DNA of 64,000 nucleotides from Streptomyces sp. HPF1205 (GCF_020400825.1 NZ_JAINVH010000001.1:248001-312000), one strand, 5' to 3'. Shown: positions 8,345-19,367, counted from the first letter of the stretch. Numbers and translations are program-made. The notes: generated by a model not told the origin, from the sequence alone.

Positions 8345-10105
8345 ATGCCCTCGCTGCTCTCGGTGAATGTCGGGATGCCGAAAGAGGTGTCCTGGCAGGA
8401 CAGGACCGTGTGGACCGGGGTGTGGAAGCACCCGGTGCGCGGCCCGGTGATGGTCAGGCGCCTGAACATCGACGGTGACGGGCAGGGGGACACCGCCGGC
8501 CACGGCGGCGAGCAGCGCGCCGTGCTGGTCTACCAGATCCAGTCCTACCGGCACTGGGAGCGGCATTTCGGACGCGACGACTTCGAATACGGTCAGTTCG
8601 GCGAGAACCTCACCGTCGACGGCCTGCCCGACGACGAGGTCTGCATCGGCGACCGGTACCGCATCGGCGAGGCCGAGTTCGAGGTCACCCAGCCGCGGGT
8701 CACCTGCTACCGCGTCGGCCTGCGCCTCGGCGAACCCCAACTTCCCGCCCTGCTGGTCGCCCACCACCGTCCCGGCTTCTACATGCGGGTGCTGCGCGAG
8801 GGGCACGTCCAGGCCGGTGACCCGATCGTCCGGACCCGGACCGGACCGGGCGCGCTGAGCGTCGCCGACACCGACGCGCTGCTCTACCTTCCCGGCCGCG
8901 ACCCCGCCAAGCTGCGTCTGGCGCTGGACATCCCCGCCTTGAGCCCCGGCTGGCAGGGATCGTTCCGCGAACTGCTCGCCGCTGCCGGCGGTGGTCCGGG
9001 CTCCACCGCGGATACGGGTGCCGGGGCCGCTCCCGTGGACACGCGCCCGGCCTGGCAGGGTTTCCGGGAGTTGCGGGTGGCCGAGGTGGTGCCCGAGACG
9101 ACGACGGTCGCCTCGATCCGCCTCACCAGCCCCGACGGGACACCGCTCCCGGCCGCCCGCGCCGGCCAGTACCTGACGCTGCGGGTCCCCGGCCTGGGCC
9201 GCCCGGCCCCCGTACGCAGCTATTCGCTGTCCTCGGCGCCGGACGCCGGCGGCTACCGGATCAGCGTCAAGCGCGAGCCGCACGGCGTCGCGAGCGGCTA
9301 CCTGACCACGAAGCTGCGGCCGGGAGCGGTCCTGGAGGTGGCCGCTCCCCGGGGCGACTTCGTCCTCGCCGACGGCCCCGGCCCGGTGCTCCTGATCTCC
9401 GCCGGCATCGGCCTCACACCGGTGCTGTCGATGCTGCACGAGCTCGCCGCCCGCGGCAGCGACCGCGAGGTCTGGTGGATCCACGGGGCACGCGGGCCGC
9501 GGGAGCACCCGTTCGCCGCCGAGGCGCACGCCTTGCTGGCGGCGCTGCCGCGCGGCCGGGAACACGTCTTCTACAGCGCGGCCACCGCCGAGGAGCGGAG
9601 CCGTGCCCACGCCGTCGCCGGGCGCCTGACCGCTGAGGGACTGGCCGCGCTGTCCCTCCCGGCCGGGGCGACCGCCTACGTGTGCGGACCGGCCTCCTTC
9701 ATGGACGACATGCGCGCGGCACTCGCCGCGGCCGGTGTCGACCCGGCCCGCATACACGCCGAACTCTTCGCCGCCCTGCCGTCGAGAACCCCGGGTCTCA
9801 CCGCCCGGGCGGCCCGCCCGCCGCACCAGCCCCCTGGCCCGCCCGGAACCGGCCCGCTGGTGACCTTCGCCCGCAGCGGCATCTCCGTGCCGTTTCCCGA
9901 GGGCAAGAGCAGCGTCCTGGAGCTCGCCGACGCCTGCGACGTTCCCACGCGCTGGAGCTGCCGTACCGGCGTGTGCCACACCTGCGCCACCCGCCTGCTG
10001 TCCGGTGACGTCACCTACTCGCCCGAGCCGCTGGAACCTCCGTCCGACGGCGAGGTCCTCATCTGCTGCTCACGGCCCGGCACCGACCTCGTCCTCGACA
10101 TGTGA
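8345..10105 (+). CDS. MOSC domain - ferredoxin reductase - [2Fe-2S] ferredoxin fusion
   Basis: A 586-residue three-domain protein. Residues 1-210 are a YiiM-like MOSC domain (GENLTVDGL, CIGDRYRIG, VTQPRVTCYRVG). Residues about 235-490 form an FAD/NAD(P)H oxidoreductase of the flavohemoglobin/phthalate dioxygenase reductase type, with RSYSLSSAP for FAD, GIGLTPVLSML for NAD(P) and YVCGPASFMDD near the end. Residues about 505-586 are a plant-type [2Fe-2S] ferredoxin with SCRTGVCHTCATRL and LICCSRP supplying four cysteines. MOSC proteins act on N-hydroxylated or molybdenum-cofactor-linked substrates; the fused chain suggests a self-contained NAD(P)H-driven N-hydroxy reductase, but the substrate is inferred only. 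The ATG follows GGGAAGGAA. Confidence 0.85.
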   Translation: MPSLLSVNVGMPKEVSWQDRTVWTGVWKHPVRGPVMVRRLNIDGDGQGDTAGHGGEQRAVLVYQIQSYRHWERHFGRDDFEYGQFGENLTVDGLPDDEVCIGDRYRIGEAEFEVTQPRVTCYRVGLRLGEPQLPALLVAHHRPGFYMRVLREGHVQAGDPIVRTRTGPGALSVADTDALLYLPGRDPAKLRLALDIPALSPGWQGSFRELLAAAGGGPGSTADTGAGAAPVDTRPAWQGFRELRVAEVVPETTTVASIRLTSPDGTPLPAARAGQYLTLRVPGLGRPAPVRSYSLSSAPDAGGYRISVKREPHGVASGYLTTKLRPGAVLEVAAPRGDFVLADGPGPVLLISAGIGLTPVLSMLHELAARGSDREVWWIHGARGPREHPFAAEAHALLAALPRGREHVFYSAATAEERSRAHAVAGRLTAEGLAALSLPAGATAYVCGPASFMDDMRAALAAAGVDPARIHAELFAALPSRTPGLTARAARPPHQPPGPPGTGPLVTFARSGISVPFPEGKSSVLELADACDVPTRWSCRTGVCHTCATRLLSGDVTYSPEPLEPPSDGEVLICCSRPGTDLVLDM

Positions 10106-10248
10106 ACCGGCCGGTCTCCTCGGCCCGCGTCGTCCGCGACAAAGGCGCCCGATGGAGGCGAGTTTCAGCCACTCCGCGTCCGGTGTGGCCGGACCGGGCC
10201 GCCACCGCGCAGCGTAGGCGGGAGCGCGGTGGCCGACCCATGAGGGAG

Positions 10249-10321
10249 CGCCCCCGGCAGGACTCGAACCTGCGGCCAAGCGCTTAGAAGGCGCCTGCTC
10301 TATCCACTGAGCTACGGGGGC
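10249..10321 (-). tRNA. tRNA-Arg (anticodon TCT)
   Basis: The reverse strand folds into a full cloverleaf: acceptor arms GCCCCCG/CGGGGGC, D-arm GCTC...GAGC, anticodon loop CTTCTAA giving anticodon TCT, and T-arm GCAGG-TTCGAGT-CCTGC. The encoded end lacks CCA. TCT reads AGA codons, rare in this GC-rich genome. Confidence 0.95.
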
Positions 10322-10648
10322 TGGACAGTGGCCGCGGCTGTCTCCGCCCCTGGGTGGTTCCGTGACCTCGTACCGGGGTCAAGGATAGGGCGCCACAGGT
10401 CCGCTGCCGGGTGCTTCACCCGCGTGACACGATGTGGAGGTTCGGTGAAGCGGTCCGATAATCGCAGGCGTCCGCTGAAGGTGCACCGCTTTTGACAGGT
10501 CGAAATGCTGCCGTTGTGCACTCGTTATGCCGATGGCTCATTCTGTCCCCCGGCTCTCGCCTGTCCCAATGGCACGGTGCGCGGGCCGAATAGGGCAATT
10601 ACCCCGAATAAGCTTCAAAAACGCCGCAATATCGGGCATTCTGCCATT
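10322..10648. other. Intergenic region between tRNA-Arg and dynA
   Basis: This stretch separates the leftward tRNA from the rightward dynA. It is less GC-rich than its surroundings, especially 10560-10650. A GATAAT at 10457-10462 and a TTGACA at 10492-10497 are visible, but neither has a convincing partner at the correct distance. The dynA frame is open back to 10505, yet that part shows no conserved protein character. Confidence 0.4.
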
Positions 10649-12274
10649 GTGGTGATCTTGGACGTACGGCCTGAGCTGCTTGACGCGCTGTGCACGCTGC
10701 GTGACCGTGTCGATGCCGCACGCTTCCCCTTCCCGCTCCCCGGAGCCGTCCTTGCCCGCCGAACCCGGCAGGAACTGCTCAGCCAGCTCGACGACTACCT
10801 GCTACCCCGGCTCGCGGCGCCGGAAGCCCCTCTGCTGGCCGTCGTCGGCGGCTCCACGGGAGCAGGAAAGTCGACCCTTGTCAACTCGATCCTCGGCCGC
10901 CGCGTGACCGCTTCCGGAGTCCTTCGGCCCACCACCCGCACTCCGGTCCTCGTCTGCCATCCCGAGGACCGGGCATGGTTCGCCGATCCCCGCGTCCTGC
11001 CCGGGCTCGCCCGCACCTGGGCCGTACGGCAGCGCTCCCGCGCCGACGAGGACGGTCATGAGCGGCCTGGGCCCGAGCGGCCCGAACTGCGCCTGGAGAC
11101 CGACGACTCCCTCCCCCGGGGGCTTGCCCTCCTCGACCCCCCGGACATCGACTCCCTCGTCACCCGCAACCGCGAACTGGCCGCCGAACTCATCTGCGCC
11201 GCCGACATCTGGGTCCTGGTCACCACCGCTTCCCGCTACGCCGATGCCCTGCCCTGGCACCTGCTGCGAACCGCGAAGGAGCACGACGTCACCCTCGCCA
11301 CGGTCCTCGACCGCGTCCCGCACCAGATCGCCGGAGAGGTCAGCCGCCAATACGCCGCCCTGCTCGCCGAGGCCGGTCTCGGCGACGTGCCCCGCTTCAC
11401 CATCCCCGAACTGCCCGAGTCCGCCGGCGGCGGCGGACTGCTCCCGCAGACCACGGTGGCCGCCGTACGCGCGTGGCTGGCGCACTGCGCCGAGGACCCC
11501 GCCGCCCGGCAGCAGGCGGCCCGCCGGACGGCGGTCGGCACCCTGGACTCGCTGCGTACCCGGCTGCCCGCCCTGGCCTCCGCCTCGGCCGCCCAGCATG
11601 CCGCTTCCTTGCGGCTGGCCCGAGTCGTCGAGCACTCCTACGCGCAGGCCGCCGCCCGCGTCGACGCCGCCTTGACCACCGGCGCCGTCCTTTCCGGGGA
11701 GGCCCAGGCGCACTGGCGCGGCTACCCCGCCTGCGACCCCGGCCTTCTCCTTGACTCCCTGGCCGAGGGACTCGCCGCGCTACTGCGGGCCGAGACCGAC
11801 GCCGCCGACGAACGCATCACCGAGACATGGCGGCGCGACCCCGCCGGTGCCGCCCTTCTCACCGAACCCGCCACCCGCCCCGACCGGGACCGGGTGGCCG
11901 TCTCCGCCCGCATCGACAAGGGCGTGCGGGCATGGCGGCGCGACCTCGCCGCCCTGGCCCGCCCCCGGGGAGTGGGCCGCCGCTCGGGCGGCAGACCGGC
12001 CGCCGGTTCCGGACATCTGACCGCTCTGCTGGCCACCACCCTGCTCGGCGCGCGGCGCGGCCACGCCGCCGGGGAACGCCTCGCCGAGGCGGTCGGCGCC
12101 CAGACCGCCCTCCGGCTCGGGGACACCGCCCGCGGCCGCCTGGAGAGGGCGGTGGCCTCCGTACTGCGCGGCGAACGCGACCGCAGGCTCGCCCCGCTGG
12201 ACGGCTACGACGTCACCGCCGGGCAGCAGGCCGCCCTGATCGCCGCCCTGTCCGTACTGCACAAGGAGAGGTGA
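10649..12274 (+). CDS. dynA: Dynamin-like GTPase DynA
   Basis: About 541 residues. The P-loop [10 protein letters not shown] is at 67-76, followed by the switch region [12 protein letters not shown] and the G3-like LLDPPDIDS. The usual NKxD motif is not clear (VLDRVP). The rest is helical with no membrane segment. In Streptomyces two adjacent dynamins, DynA and the membrane-bound DynB, stabilise FtsZ rings during sporulation septation; gene order, paired GTPases and the two membrane helices only in the second protein match that pair, so the names are assigned by analogy. The start is uncertain: GTG at 10649 or 10652 gives the N-terminus [11 protein letters not shown], without a strong ribosome site. 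The next gene starts 4 bases after the stop. Confidence 0.78.
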   Translation: MVILDVRPELLDALCTLRDRVDAARFPFPLPGAVLARRTRQELLSQLDDYLLPRLAAPEAPLLAVVGGSTGAGKSTLVNSILGRRVTASGVLRPTTRTPVLVCHPEDRAWFADPRVLPGLARTWAVRQRSRADEDGHERPGPERPELRLETDDSLPRGLALLDPPDIDSLVTRNRELAAELICAADIWVLVTTASRYADALPWHLLRTAKEHDVTLATVLDRVPHQIAGEVSRQYAALLAEAGLGDVPRFTIPELPESAGGGGLLPQTTVAAVRAWLAHCAEDPAARQQAARRTAVGTLDSLRTRLPALASASAAQHAASLRLARVVEHSYAQAAARVDAALTTGAVLSGEAQAHWRGYPACDPGLLLDSLAEGLAALLRAETDAADERITETWRRDPAGAALLTEPATRPDRDRVAVSARIDKGVRAWRRDLAALARPRGVGRRSGGRPAAGSGHLTALLATTLLGARRGHAAGERLAEAVGAQTALRLGDTARGRLERAVASVLRGERDRRLAPLDGYDVTAGQQAALIAALSVLHKER

Positions 12275-12278
12275 CCGA

Positions 12279-14099
12279 GTGAGTGCCATCCCCTCGCCCC
12301 CGGGCCGACCGGCGGTTCGTGACAGGAGGAGCGCGGCCGACCCGCTGGCCGTCAGGGCGGACGCCCTCGGCGAACTGCTCGGTCTGTCCAGGGCCCGGAT
12401 CGACCCGGACGAGCTGGCCGAGAGCGGCGAACTGCTGACCCGCATCGGCGAGCGGCGCAGGCTCTCGCCGGAACACACGGTGGTCGCCCTGGCCGGCGCC
12501 ACGGGCAGCGGGAAGTCCACCCTGTTCAACGCCTTGACCGGTCTCGCGGCGGCCGAGACCGGCCTCCGCAGGCCGACCACCGCCCGCCCGGTCGCCTGCG
12601 CCTGGCGGCCGGAGCGCGCCGCCGCGCTGCTGGACCGGCTCGGCATCGCCCCCCGGGACCGGCATGCGGGGCGGGGCCCGCTGACCGTCCCGGCCCCTGC
12701 CGGTCCCTGCGGCATCGCACACTCTTCAATTGGCGGCGCCGCCGAGGCCGGGTGGGGCCTCGGGAGCGCCAAGGAGCAAAGCCTCGAAGGGCTGGTTCTC
12801 CTCGACCTGCCCGACCACGACTCCGCCGCCGCGGGTCACCGCGAGCAGGTGGACCGCCTGCTGCGACTGGTGGACGTCGTGGTCTGGGTGCTGGACCCGG
12901 AGAAGTATGCCGACGCCCTCCTGCACGAGCGCTACCTGCGTGCCATGGCGGGGCACGCAGATGTCACCGTGCTGGTGCTCAACCAGGTCGACCGGCTGCC
13001 CGGCGACGCGGCCGATCTGGTCCTCGACGACTTGCGCCGGCTGCTCGACGAGGACGGGCTGGCGGTCGGCGAGCACGGAGAGGCCGGCGCACTCGTGCTC
13101 GCCGCCTCCGCCCTCACCGGCCGGGGCGTACCGGACCTGCGCGCCGCGCTGGCCCGTATCGCCACCGAACGCGCCGCGGCGGGGCGACGGCTGGCGGCCG
13201 ACATGGACCGGACAGCGAGCGTGCTCCGGCCGCTCTACGTCGGCGAGGGCGGCACCGGACTGACCGAACCGGCGCGCGAGGATTTCATCGACCGGCTCGC
13301 GGACGCCGTGGGCGCGGCCGCGATCGGTCAGTCGGCGGAAAGGGACTGGGCCAGTGCCGCATCTGACGCCTGCGGCACTTTGTGGGGTCGGCTGATCAGT
13401 GAACGGACGGTCACGGACAGGTGTTCCCGCTCCGGGCCCGGATCACCGGATTCACCTGTTCGAGGGACCCGGGGGCGGTCGGGGCCGCCGGTCGCAGGAC
13501 ATCCTTCCGGCCGGCTCCCGGGCCTGTCGGCCTCGCGCGCGGTGATCGAGGACGCCGTACGGGGCCTTGCGGGCGACGCCGCCCGCGGCCTGCCCGGGCC
13601 CTGGGCCCAGGCGATTCGCGAGGCGGCGCGGCGCGGCGGAGAGGAACTGCCCGCGGCGCTCGACGAGGCCGCGTCGCGAGCCCTGCCCGGGCCTCCCGAA
13701 CGTCCCGGCTGGTGGTCGGCGGCCCACGCGGTCCAGTGGGTGCTCGCGATCGTCGCTGTCGTCGGCGGGGTCGCCCTGGCCGCCACCGCCGTGGGCACGC
13801 TCGCCCTGGCCTGGTGGCCGCCGCTGGCCATGATCACGGCAGGAGGCCTCGGCGGTCCCGTGGCCACATGGGCCTGCCGGCTCGCCGCGCGCGGGCCCGC
13901 GCGCGGATACGGGCAGGCCGCGGAACGCCGGCTGCGCGACGCCGCGGCCGCCTGCGGCAGGGCCCTGGTCCTCGAGCCCGTGGCCGCCGAACTCGTGCGG
14001 TACCGCGAGGTGCGCGAGCAGTACGCGGTGGTCGCGGGAACCGCCCCCGGCCCGTACCGACCGAAACCTCCTCTGCCGTATTTCCACTCGACCGAGTGA
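12279..14099 (+). CDS. dynB: Membrane-associated dynamin-like GTPase DynB
   Basis: A 606-residue GTPase paralogous to its upstream neighbour. GATGSGKST (73-81) is the P-loop, LRRPTTARPVA the switch, LVLLDLPDHDS the G3 motif and LNQVDRL the G4 motif. A less ordered Gly/Pro-rich stretch lies around 380-415. Two membrane helices occur near residues 484-504 and 508-528 (VLAIVAVVGGVALAATAVG and AWWPPLAMITAGG), as reported for Streptomyces DynB. It probably recruits DynA to sporulation septa. The GTG start lies 5 bases after dynA, so the two form an operon. ssbB, another sporulation-linked gene, follows 126 bases downstream. Confidence 0.78.
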   Translation: MSAIPSPPGRPAVRDRRSAADPLAVRADALGELLGLSRARIDPDELAESGELLTRIGERRRLSPEHTVVALAGATGSGKSTLFNALTGLAAAETGLRRPTTARPVACAWRPERAAALLDRLGIAPRDRHAGRGPLTVPAPAGPCGIAHSSIGGAAEAGWGLGSAKEQSLEGLVLLDLPDHDSAAAGHREQVDRLLRLVDVVVWVLDPEKYADALLHERYLRAMAGHADVTVLVLNQVDRLPGDAADLVLDDLRRLLDEDGLAVGEHGEAGALVLAASALTGRGVPDLRAALARIATERAAAGRRLAADMDRTASVLRPLYVGEGGTGLTEPAREDFIDRLADAVGAAAIGQSAERDWASAASDACGTLWGRLISERTVTDRCSRSGPGSPDSPVRGTRGRSGPPVAGHPSGRLPGLSASRAVIEDAVRGLAGDAARGLPGPWAQAIREAARRGGEELPAALDEAASRALPGPPERPGWWSAAHAVQWVLAIVAVVGGVALAATAVGTLALAWWPPLAMITAGGLGGPVATWACRLAARGPARGYGQAAERRLRDAAAACGRALVLEPVAAELVRYREVREQYAVVAGTAPGPYRPKPPLPYFHSTE

Positions 14100-14225
14100 C
14101 GGATTTATCCACAGTCAGGGAGTTGTCCACAGATTTTCCCCGATTCCTCCATGGGCACTGGAATTCGAGCACGATGTTCTTGTCGCGTTCCGCAGGGGAG
14201 CGCGCGGACGAGGAAGGACAGTGCC

Positions 14226-14648
14226 ATGAACGAGACCCTGGTGACCGTGGTGGGAAACGTCGCCACGGAGCCCGAGACCACCGTCACCGCCACCGGCCTG
14301 GCGGTCACCCGGTTCCGGCTCGCCACCACGGCCCGCCGGTTCGACAGCGAACGCGGAGGCTGGACCGACGGTCCGACGAGTTTCTACACCGTGCGGGCCT
14401 GGCGGACCCTGGCGGGAAATGTCAAGGAATCGGTCGGTCTGGGCGAACCGCTCGTCGTGCAAGGACGGCTGAGGGTGCGTGAGGAGGAGAAGGACGGCCG
14501 CCGCTACGTCTCGGCCGAGATCGAGGCGACAGCCATCGGCCATGATCTCGCCCGCGGCATCGCCCGATTCGCGCGCTCGTCGTCAACCGCCCATGTACGG
14601 CCGGAAGTGCCGGCTCCGCAGGCCCCGCTCCCGGCGGGGGTGGCATGA
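14226..14648 (+). CDS. ssbB: Single-stranded DNA-binding protein SsbB (sporulation paralogue)
   Basis: A 140-residue SSB with an OB-fold over about residues 1-108 (MNETLVTVVGNVATEPE, FYTVRAWRTLAGNVKESV, VVQGRLRVREEEKDGRRY). It is short and ends APLPAGVA, lacking the acidic DDIPF tail by which housekeeping SSBs recruit replication proteins. This is the character of Streptomyces SsbB, which helps chromosome segregation during sporulation, whereas the essential SsbA carries the tail. GAGGAAGGA precedes the ATG. Position next to dynA/dynB fits a role in the same developmental step. Confidence 0.85.
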   Translation: MNETLVTVVGNVATEPETTVTATGLAVTRFRLATTARRFDSERGGWTDGPTSFYTVRAWRTLAGNVKESVGLGEPLVVQGRLRVREEEKDGRRYVSAEIEATAIGHDLARGIARFARSSSTAHVRPEVPAPQAPLPAGVA

Positions 14649-15210
14649 GCACCTGAAGCATCCGTATTCCGGGGTATTTCCCGGAGTGAAACCCATCGGA
14701 GATTTATCGACAAAGCAGAAACCGCTTTCGTGAACGCGTGACGATCGGGATTCGACTGGGCTCGTGGGGGGTCTCGGTGACAGCCGGATTGCGGCTGTCC
14801 CCAGGATTTCGGCGTTCGTACGCACGGAGGGTTCGGAACTGCAGGCGGGGCCACCGTCATTCGACCGTGTGCCTCGCGGGAGGGGAAAAACCATGTTCAA
14901 GATCACCAGACACACAGGCGCCCGCCTCGCGGCGGCCGGTGTCGCGGCCGGCCCGCCCGGGGCCGGGGCGATCATCGCCGCGGGGCCGACGGCCGCAGAC
15001 GCCGACCCGCCGCCCGGGACCCGCCGAGGACGGCCGCCGACGACGAACGACCACGGCGCCCCGACGGGACAGCCCAGGTCAGCGCCGGGTCAGCGGCCCG
15101 TGACCAACTCATTCGCCCGCACGGCTGGACGGCTGGCAAGATGGGGTGTATCTGCCCTCACGGGGTGGAGCCGCACATTGGCCCTTCTCTCGACTGCCGG
15201 ACGGTTTCTC
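14649..15210. other. Interval between ssbB and ettA, possible broken secreted-protein gene
   Basis: No complete gene is supported in these 562 bases. At 14893 an ATG has an unusually strong ribosome site (GGGAGGGG, 7 bases away) and encodes MFKITRHTGARLAAAGVAAG..., which looks like a Sec signal peptide and then an AAADA-like cleavage region. The frame then becomes Pro/Arg-rich and runs without a stop straight into ettA. This is most easily read as a small secreted-protein gene that lost its frame or stop. The ettA promoter should also lie here. Confidence 0.4.
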
Positions 15211-16874
<1,664 letters not shown>

Positions 16875-16875
<1 letters not shown>

Positions 16876-17294
16876 TGGCGCGGCACGTCTTCGCCTGCCC
16901 CCTGCGCTGGGCGGACATGGACGCCTACGGCCACATCAACAACGTGGCGTTCCTCCGTTACCTGGAGGAGGCGCGGATCGACTTCATGTTCCGCCTGGCG
17001 CCGGGGGAGGGCGCCGCGACCTTCAGCGGCGGCTCGGTGGTGGCGCGCCACGAGATCGACTACCTGCGGCCGCTGGTGCACCGGCACGAGCCGGTCACCA
17101 TCGAGACGTGGGTGACGGACATAACCGCGGCGTCGCTCACCTTGGGCTACGAGGTCAAGGACGCGAAGACGCTGTACGCGCGGGCGTCGACGGTCGTGGT
17201 GCCGTACAACCTGGCGAACCAGCGGCCGCGGCGGATCACCGCGGAGGAGAAGGCGTTCCTGGAGCAGTTCCGGGACGAGGCCGTGGCAGCATGA
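16875..17294 (+). CDS. Acyl-CoA thioesterase (4-hydroxybenzoyl-CoA thioesterase fold)
   Basis: A 139-residue hot-dog protein with the family signature RWADMDAYGHINNVAFLRYLEEAR at its N-terminus; the Asp of DMDAYGH is the usual catalytic residue. Such enzymes hydrolyse acyl-CoA thioesters; the true substrate is unknown. ATG overlaps the ettA stop (TGATG), and the next gene overlaps this one by four bases (ATGA), so the three are translationally coupled. This ettA-thioesterase linkage appears to be a conserved actinobacterial arrangement, from memory rather than comparison here. Confidence 0.88.
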
Positions 17295-18007
17295 CGCGGC
17301 TGGCATTCGACGCGCCCACCGCGGCGGCCCCCGGGGAGGCGGCGGAGGAACTGGCTGGGTTCCTCGGGCGGCTGCTGAAGTGGGACAAGGCGGCGGTGGT
17401 ACGGCTCAGGTCGGCGCCCGGGGAGGCCGCGCTCGGGGTGTTCGGGCAGCCGCCGTTCGGTGGCGTGATCGCCGTCAAGGGCATGGCCCTCGGCGGTGAG
17501 GGCGTGGACGGCGCCGTGGAGGCCACGGTGTCCGCCGGGCAGTTGCTGGACGCCGTCGCGGCCGCGGCCGGGGACGGCGGACAGTTCGTCATCCCCGCGT
17601 CCGTGACCGGACCCGCCTGGGCGGGGCTGCTGCCGCCGCGCGGCGGCTGGCAGCGGATCGCCGAACTGCCCGGCGCCGAGGTGCGGGCCACCGCGGCGCA
17701 GGTCGTCGCGGAGTTCCGGTCGCGGACCGAGGGGCTGCCGCCGCAGCGCCGCACCCGGGAGGAACTGGACTCCCTCGCAGAGGAGTTGTGGACGCGCCCG
17801 TACCAGGGGGCGACCCTGCGGGCCGTGCACGCCGCGTACGCCCTGGGCTTCCTGCGGGTGCCGCCGGGCGGGCCGGGGAGTCCGGGCGGTCAGGACGAGG
17901 TGGCGGTACTCCGCGCTGGCTCGTGGGTGCGGATACGGACGGGCTACGGTTCGGTGGCCTCGCGCGGCCGGACGGCGGTCGGCGGGCTGACGGTGTCGCC
18001 CGTGTAG
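17291..18007 (+). CDS. Conserved hypothetical protein
   Basis: A 238-residue soluble protein, not recognised. It begins MTRLAFDAPTAAAPGEAAEELAGFL and contains KWDKAAVVRLR, VIPASVTGPAWAGLLPPRGGW and a C-terminal half rich in Arg and Gly. No signal peptide, membrane helix or metal-binding motif is evident. The ATG lies inside the thioesterase stop (ATGA), so expression is coupled to ettA and the thioesterase. The gene ends 10 bases before the convergent ABC ATPase gene. Its composition and third-position GC match neighbours, so it looks like a genuine resident gene. Confidence 0.75.
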   Translation: MTRLAFDAPTAAAPGEAAEELAGFLGRLLKWDKAAVVRLRSAPGEAALGVFGQPPFGGVIAVKGMALGGEGVDGAVEATVSAGQLLDAVAAAAGDGGQFVIPASVTGPAWAGLLPPRGGWQRIAELPGAEVRATAAQVVAEFRSRTEGLPPQRRTREELDSLAEELWTRPYQGATLRAVHAAYALGFLRVPPGGPGSPGGQDEVAVLRAGSWVRIRTGYGSVASRGRTAVGGLTVSPV

Positions 18008-18017
18008 CAGCCCGCGC

Positions 18018-19367
18018 TCACTCGTGGTCCGGCCGCGATCGAGGCTCGGACTCGGATCGAGGCTCGGACTCGGGCCGGGGCTCGGGTTGGGACAGGGGCC
18101 CGGATCCGGGCTCGCGTTGGGGCCGGTCCTTGGCGGGCCGGACCTCGATGTGGTCGGGTTCGAGTTCGAGCAGCACGCGGGAGCGGATGTCGAGGGCCGT
18201 CGTGTAGTCGCGGGGGAGTTGCAGGCGGCCGGCGCGGTCGACGGTGGCGTACTCACGGGCGACCGAGGACTCCTGCCCGTGTTCGTCGACCTCGGTGTGG
18301 CGGACGACCTCGGAGGCCGTGCGGCCGTCGCGGATGGCGACGGTGCGGCGGACGGCGTCCGCGACCGCGTGGTCGTGGGTGACGACCACGACGGTGGTGC
18401 CGAGCTCCTCGTTGGCGGTGCGGAACGAGGTGAAGACCTGTTCGGCCGTGGTGGAGTCGAGTTCGCCGGTGGGCTCGTCGGCCAGGACGACCGAGGGGTT
18501 GTTGGCGAGGGCGACACCGATGGCGGCGCGTTGCTGCTCGCCGCCGGACATCTGGACCGGGCGGCGGTCGCGGCAGTGGCCGACGCCGAGCATGTCGAGC
18601 AGTTCGGCCGCGCGGGCGGCTCGGGCGCGCCGGGCGCGCGGTCCTCCGCCGCGGCCGGCGAGCTGCATGGGCAGCATGACGTTCTGGGCCGCGGTCAGGT
18701 ACGGCAGGAGGTTGCGGGACGTCTGCTGCCAGACGAAGCCGACGACGTGCCTGCGGTAGCGAAGGCGGGACGCGGCGTCCATCGAGAGCAGGTCGTAGCC
18801 GGCGACCGAAGCCGCACCCGCGGTGGGGACGTCCAGCCCGGCGAGGATGTTGAGCAGGGTGGACTTGCCGCTGCCCGACGCCCCGACCAGCGCCATCAGT
18901 TCGCCCTTGGCGACAAGCAGGTCCAGGCCCTGGAGTGCCTGGACCTCGACGCCGTCGGCGGTGAAGATCCGCACCAGGCGGTCGCAGCTGATCAGCGCGT
19001 CCTTGCCGTAGGCGGGGCGGTCGCGTTCCTCGGCTGCCCGGCGCTCCAGCTCCGCGAGGCTGCGCGGGGACGCCGCCGCCCCCGCCCGCGCGCCCCCGGC
19101 GCCCGGCGCACCGCCCGCACGACCCGGCCCCGGACGGCCCGCCCCGGCCGCCTGCCCCGCACCGCCGACCGCCCGCGGCGCCGCACCCTCCGGCCCCGCA
19201 CTCCCCGCCCCAGTGCCGGCCGAGCCGACGCCGACCGCCTCAGCCCCGGCTGCCGCCTGCCCCGTACCGCCGACCGCCCCCGCTCCCGCCGTGCCCGCGG
19301 GCTCCGACCCGCTCGCCGTGTCCGCCCCGCCCACCGGAACCTCCTCCGTACCGTCGCGACCGCTCAT
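18018..19367 (-). CDS. ABC transporter ATP-binding protein with extended termini
   Basis: A 449-residue ATPase of the LolD/MacB/FtsE type. The first ~110 residues are Gly/Ala/Pro-rich and disordered. The ABC domain (about 125-370) has GASGSGKST near 161, MSGGEQQRAAI and VVLADEPTGELD, then THDHAVAD. After it, the sequence VDRAGRLQLPRDYTTALDIR and RVLLELEPDHIEVRP resembles an AbrB/MazE swapped-hairpin domain, followed by a Glu/Pro/Ser repeat tail coded by tandem GGCTCGGACTCGG units. ATP hydrolysis presumably powers the two giant permeases upstream; the ATG overlaps the permease stop (ATGA). Substrate is unknown; lipoproteins or other envelope molecules are typical for this class. Confidence 0.87.
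   Translation of the reverse strand: MSGRDGTEEVPVGGADTASGSEPAGTAGAGAVGGTGQAAAGAEAVGVGSAGTGAGSAGPEGAAPRAVGGAGQAAGAGRPGPGRAGGAPGAGGARAGAAASPRSLAELERRAAEERDRPAYGKDALISCDRLVRIFTADGVEVQALQGLDLLVAKGELMALVGASGSGKSTLLNILAGLDVPTAGAASVAGYDLLSMDAASRLRYRRHVVGFVWQQTSRNLLPYLTAAQNVMLPMQLAGRGGGPRARRARAARAAELLDMLGVGHCRDRRPVQMSGGEQQRAAIGVALANNPSVVLADEPTGELDSTTAEQVFTSFRTANEELGTTVVVVTHDHAVADAVRRTVAIRDGRTASEVVRHTEVDEHGQESSVAREYATVDRAGRLQLPRDYTTALDIRSRVLLELEPDHIEVRPAKDRPQREPGSGPLSQPEPRPESEPRSESEPRSRPDHE

Noticed and set aside
10492-10530. TTGACA as -35 box of the dynA promoter
   Set aside because: At 17-18 bases the following hexamer (TGTGCA/GTGCAC) is a poor -10, so a promoter was not annotated.
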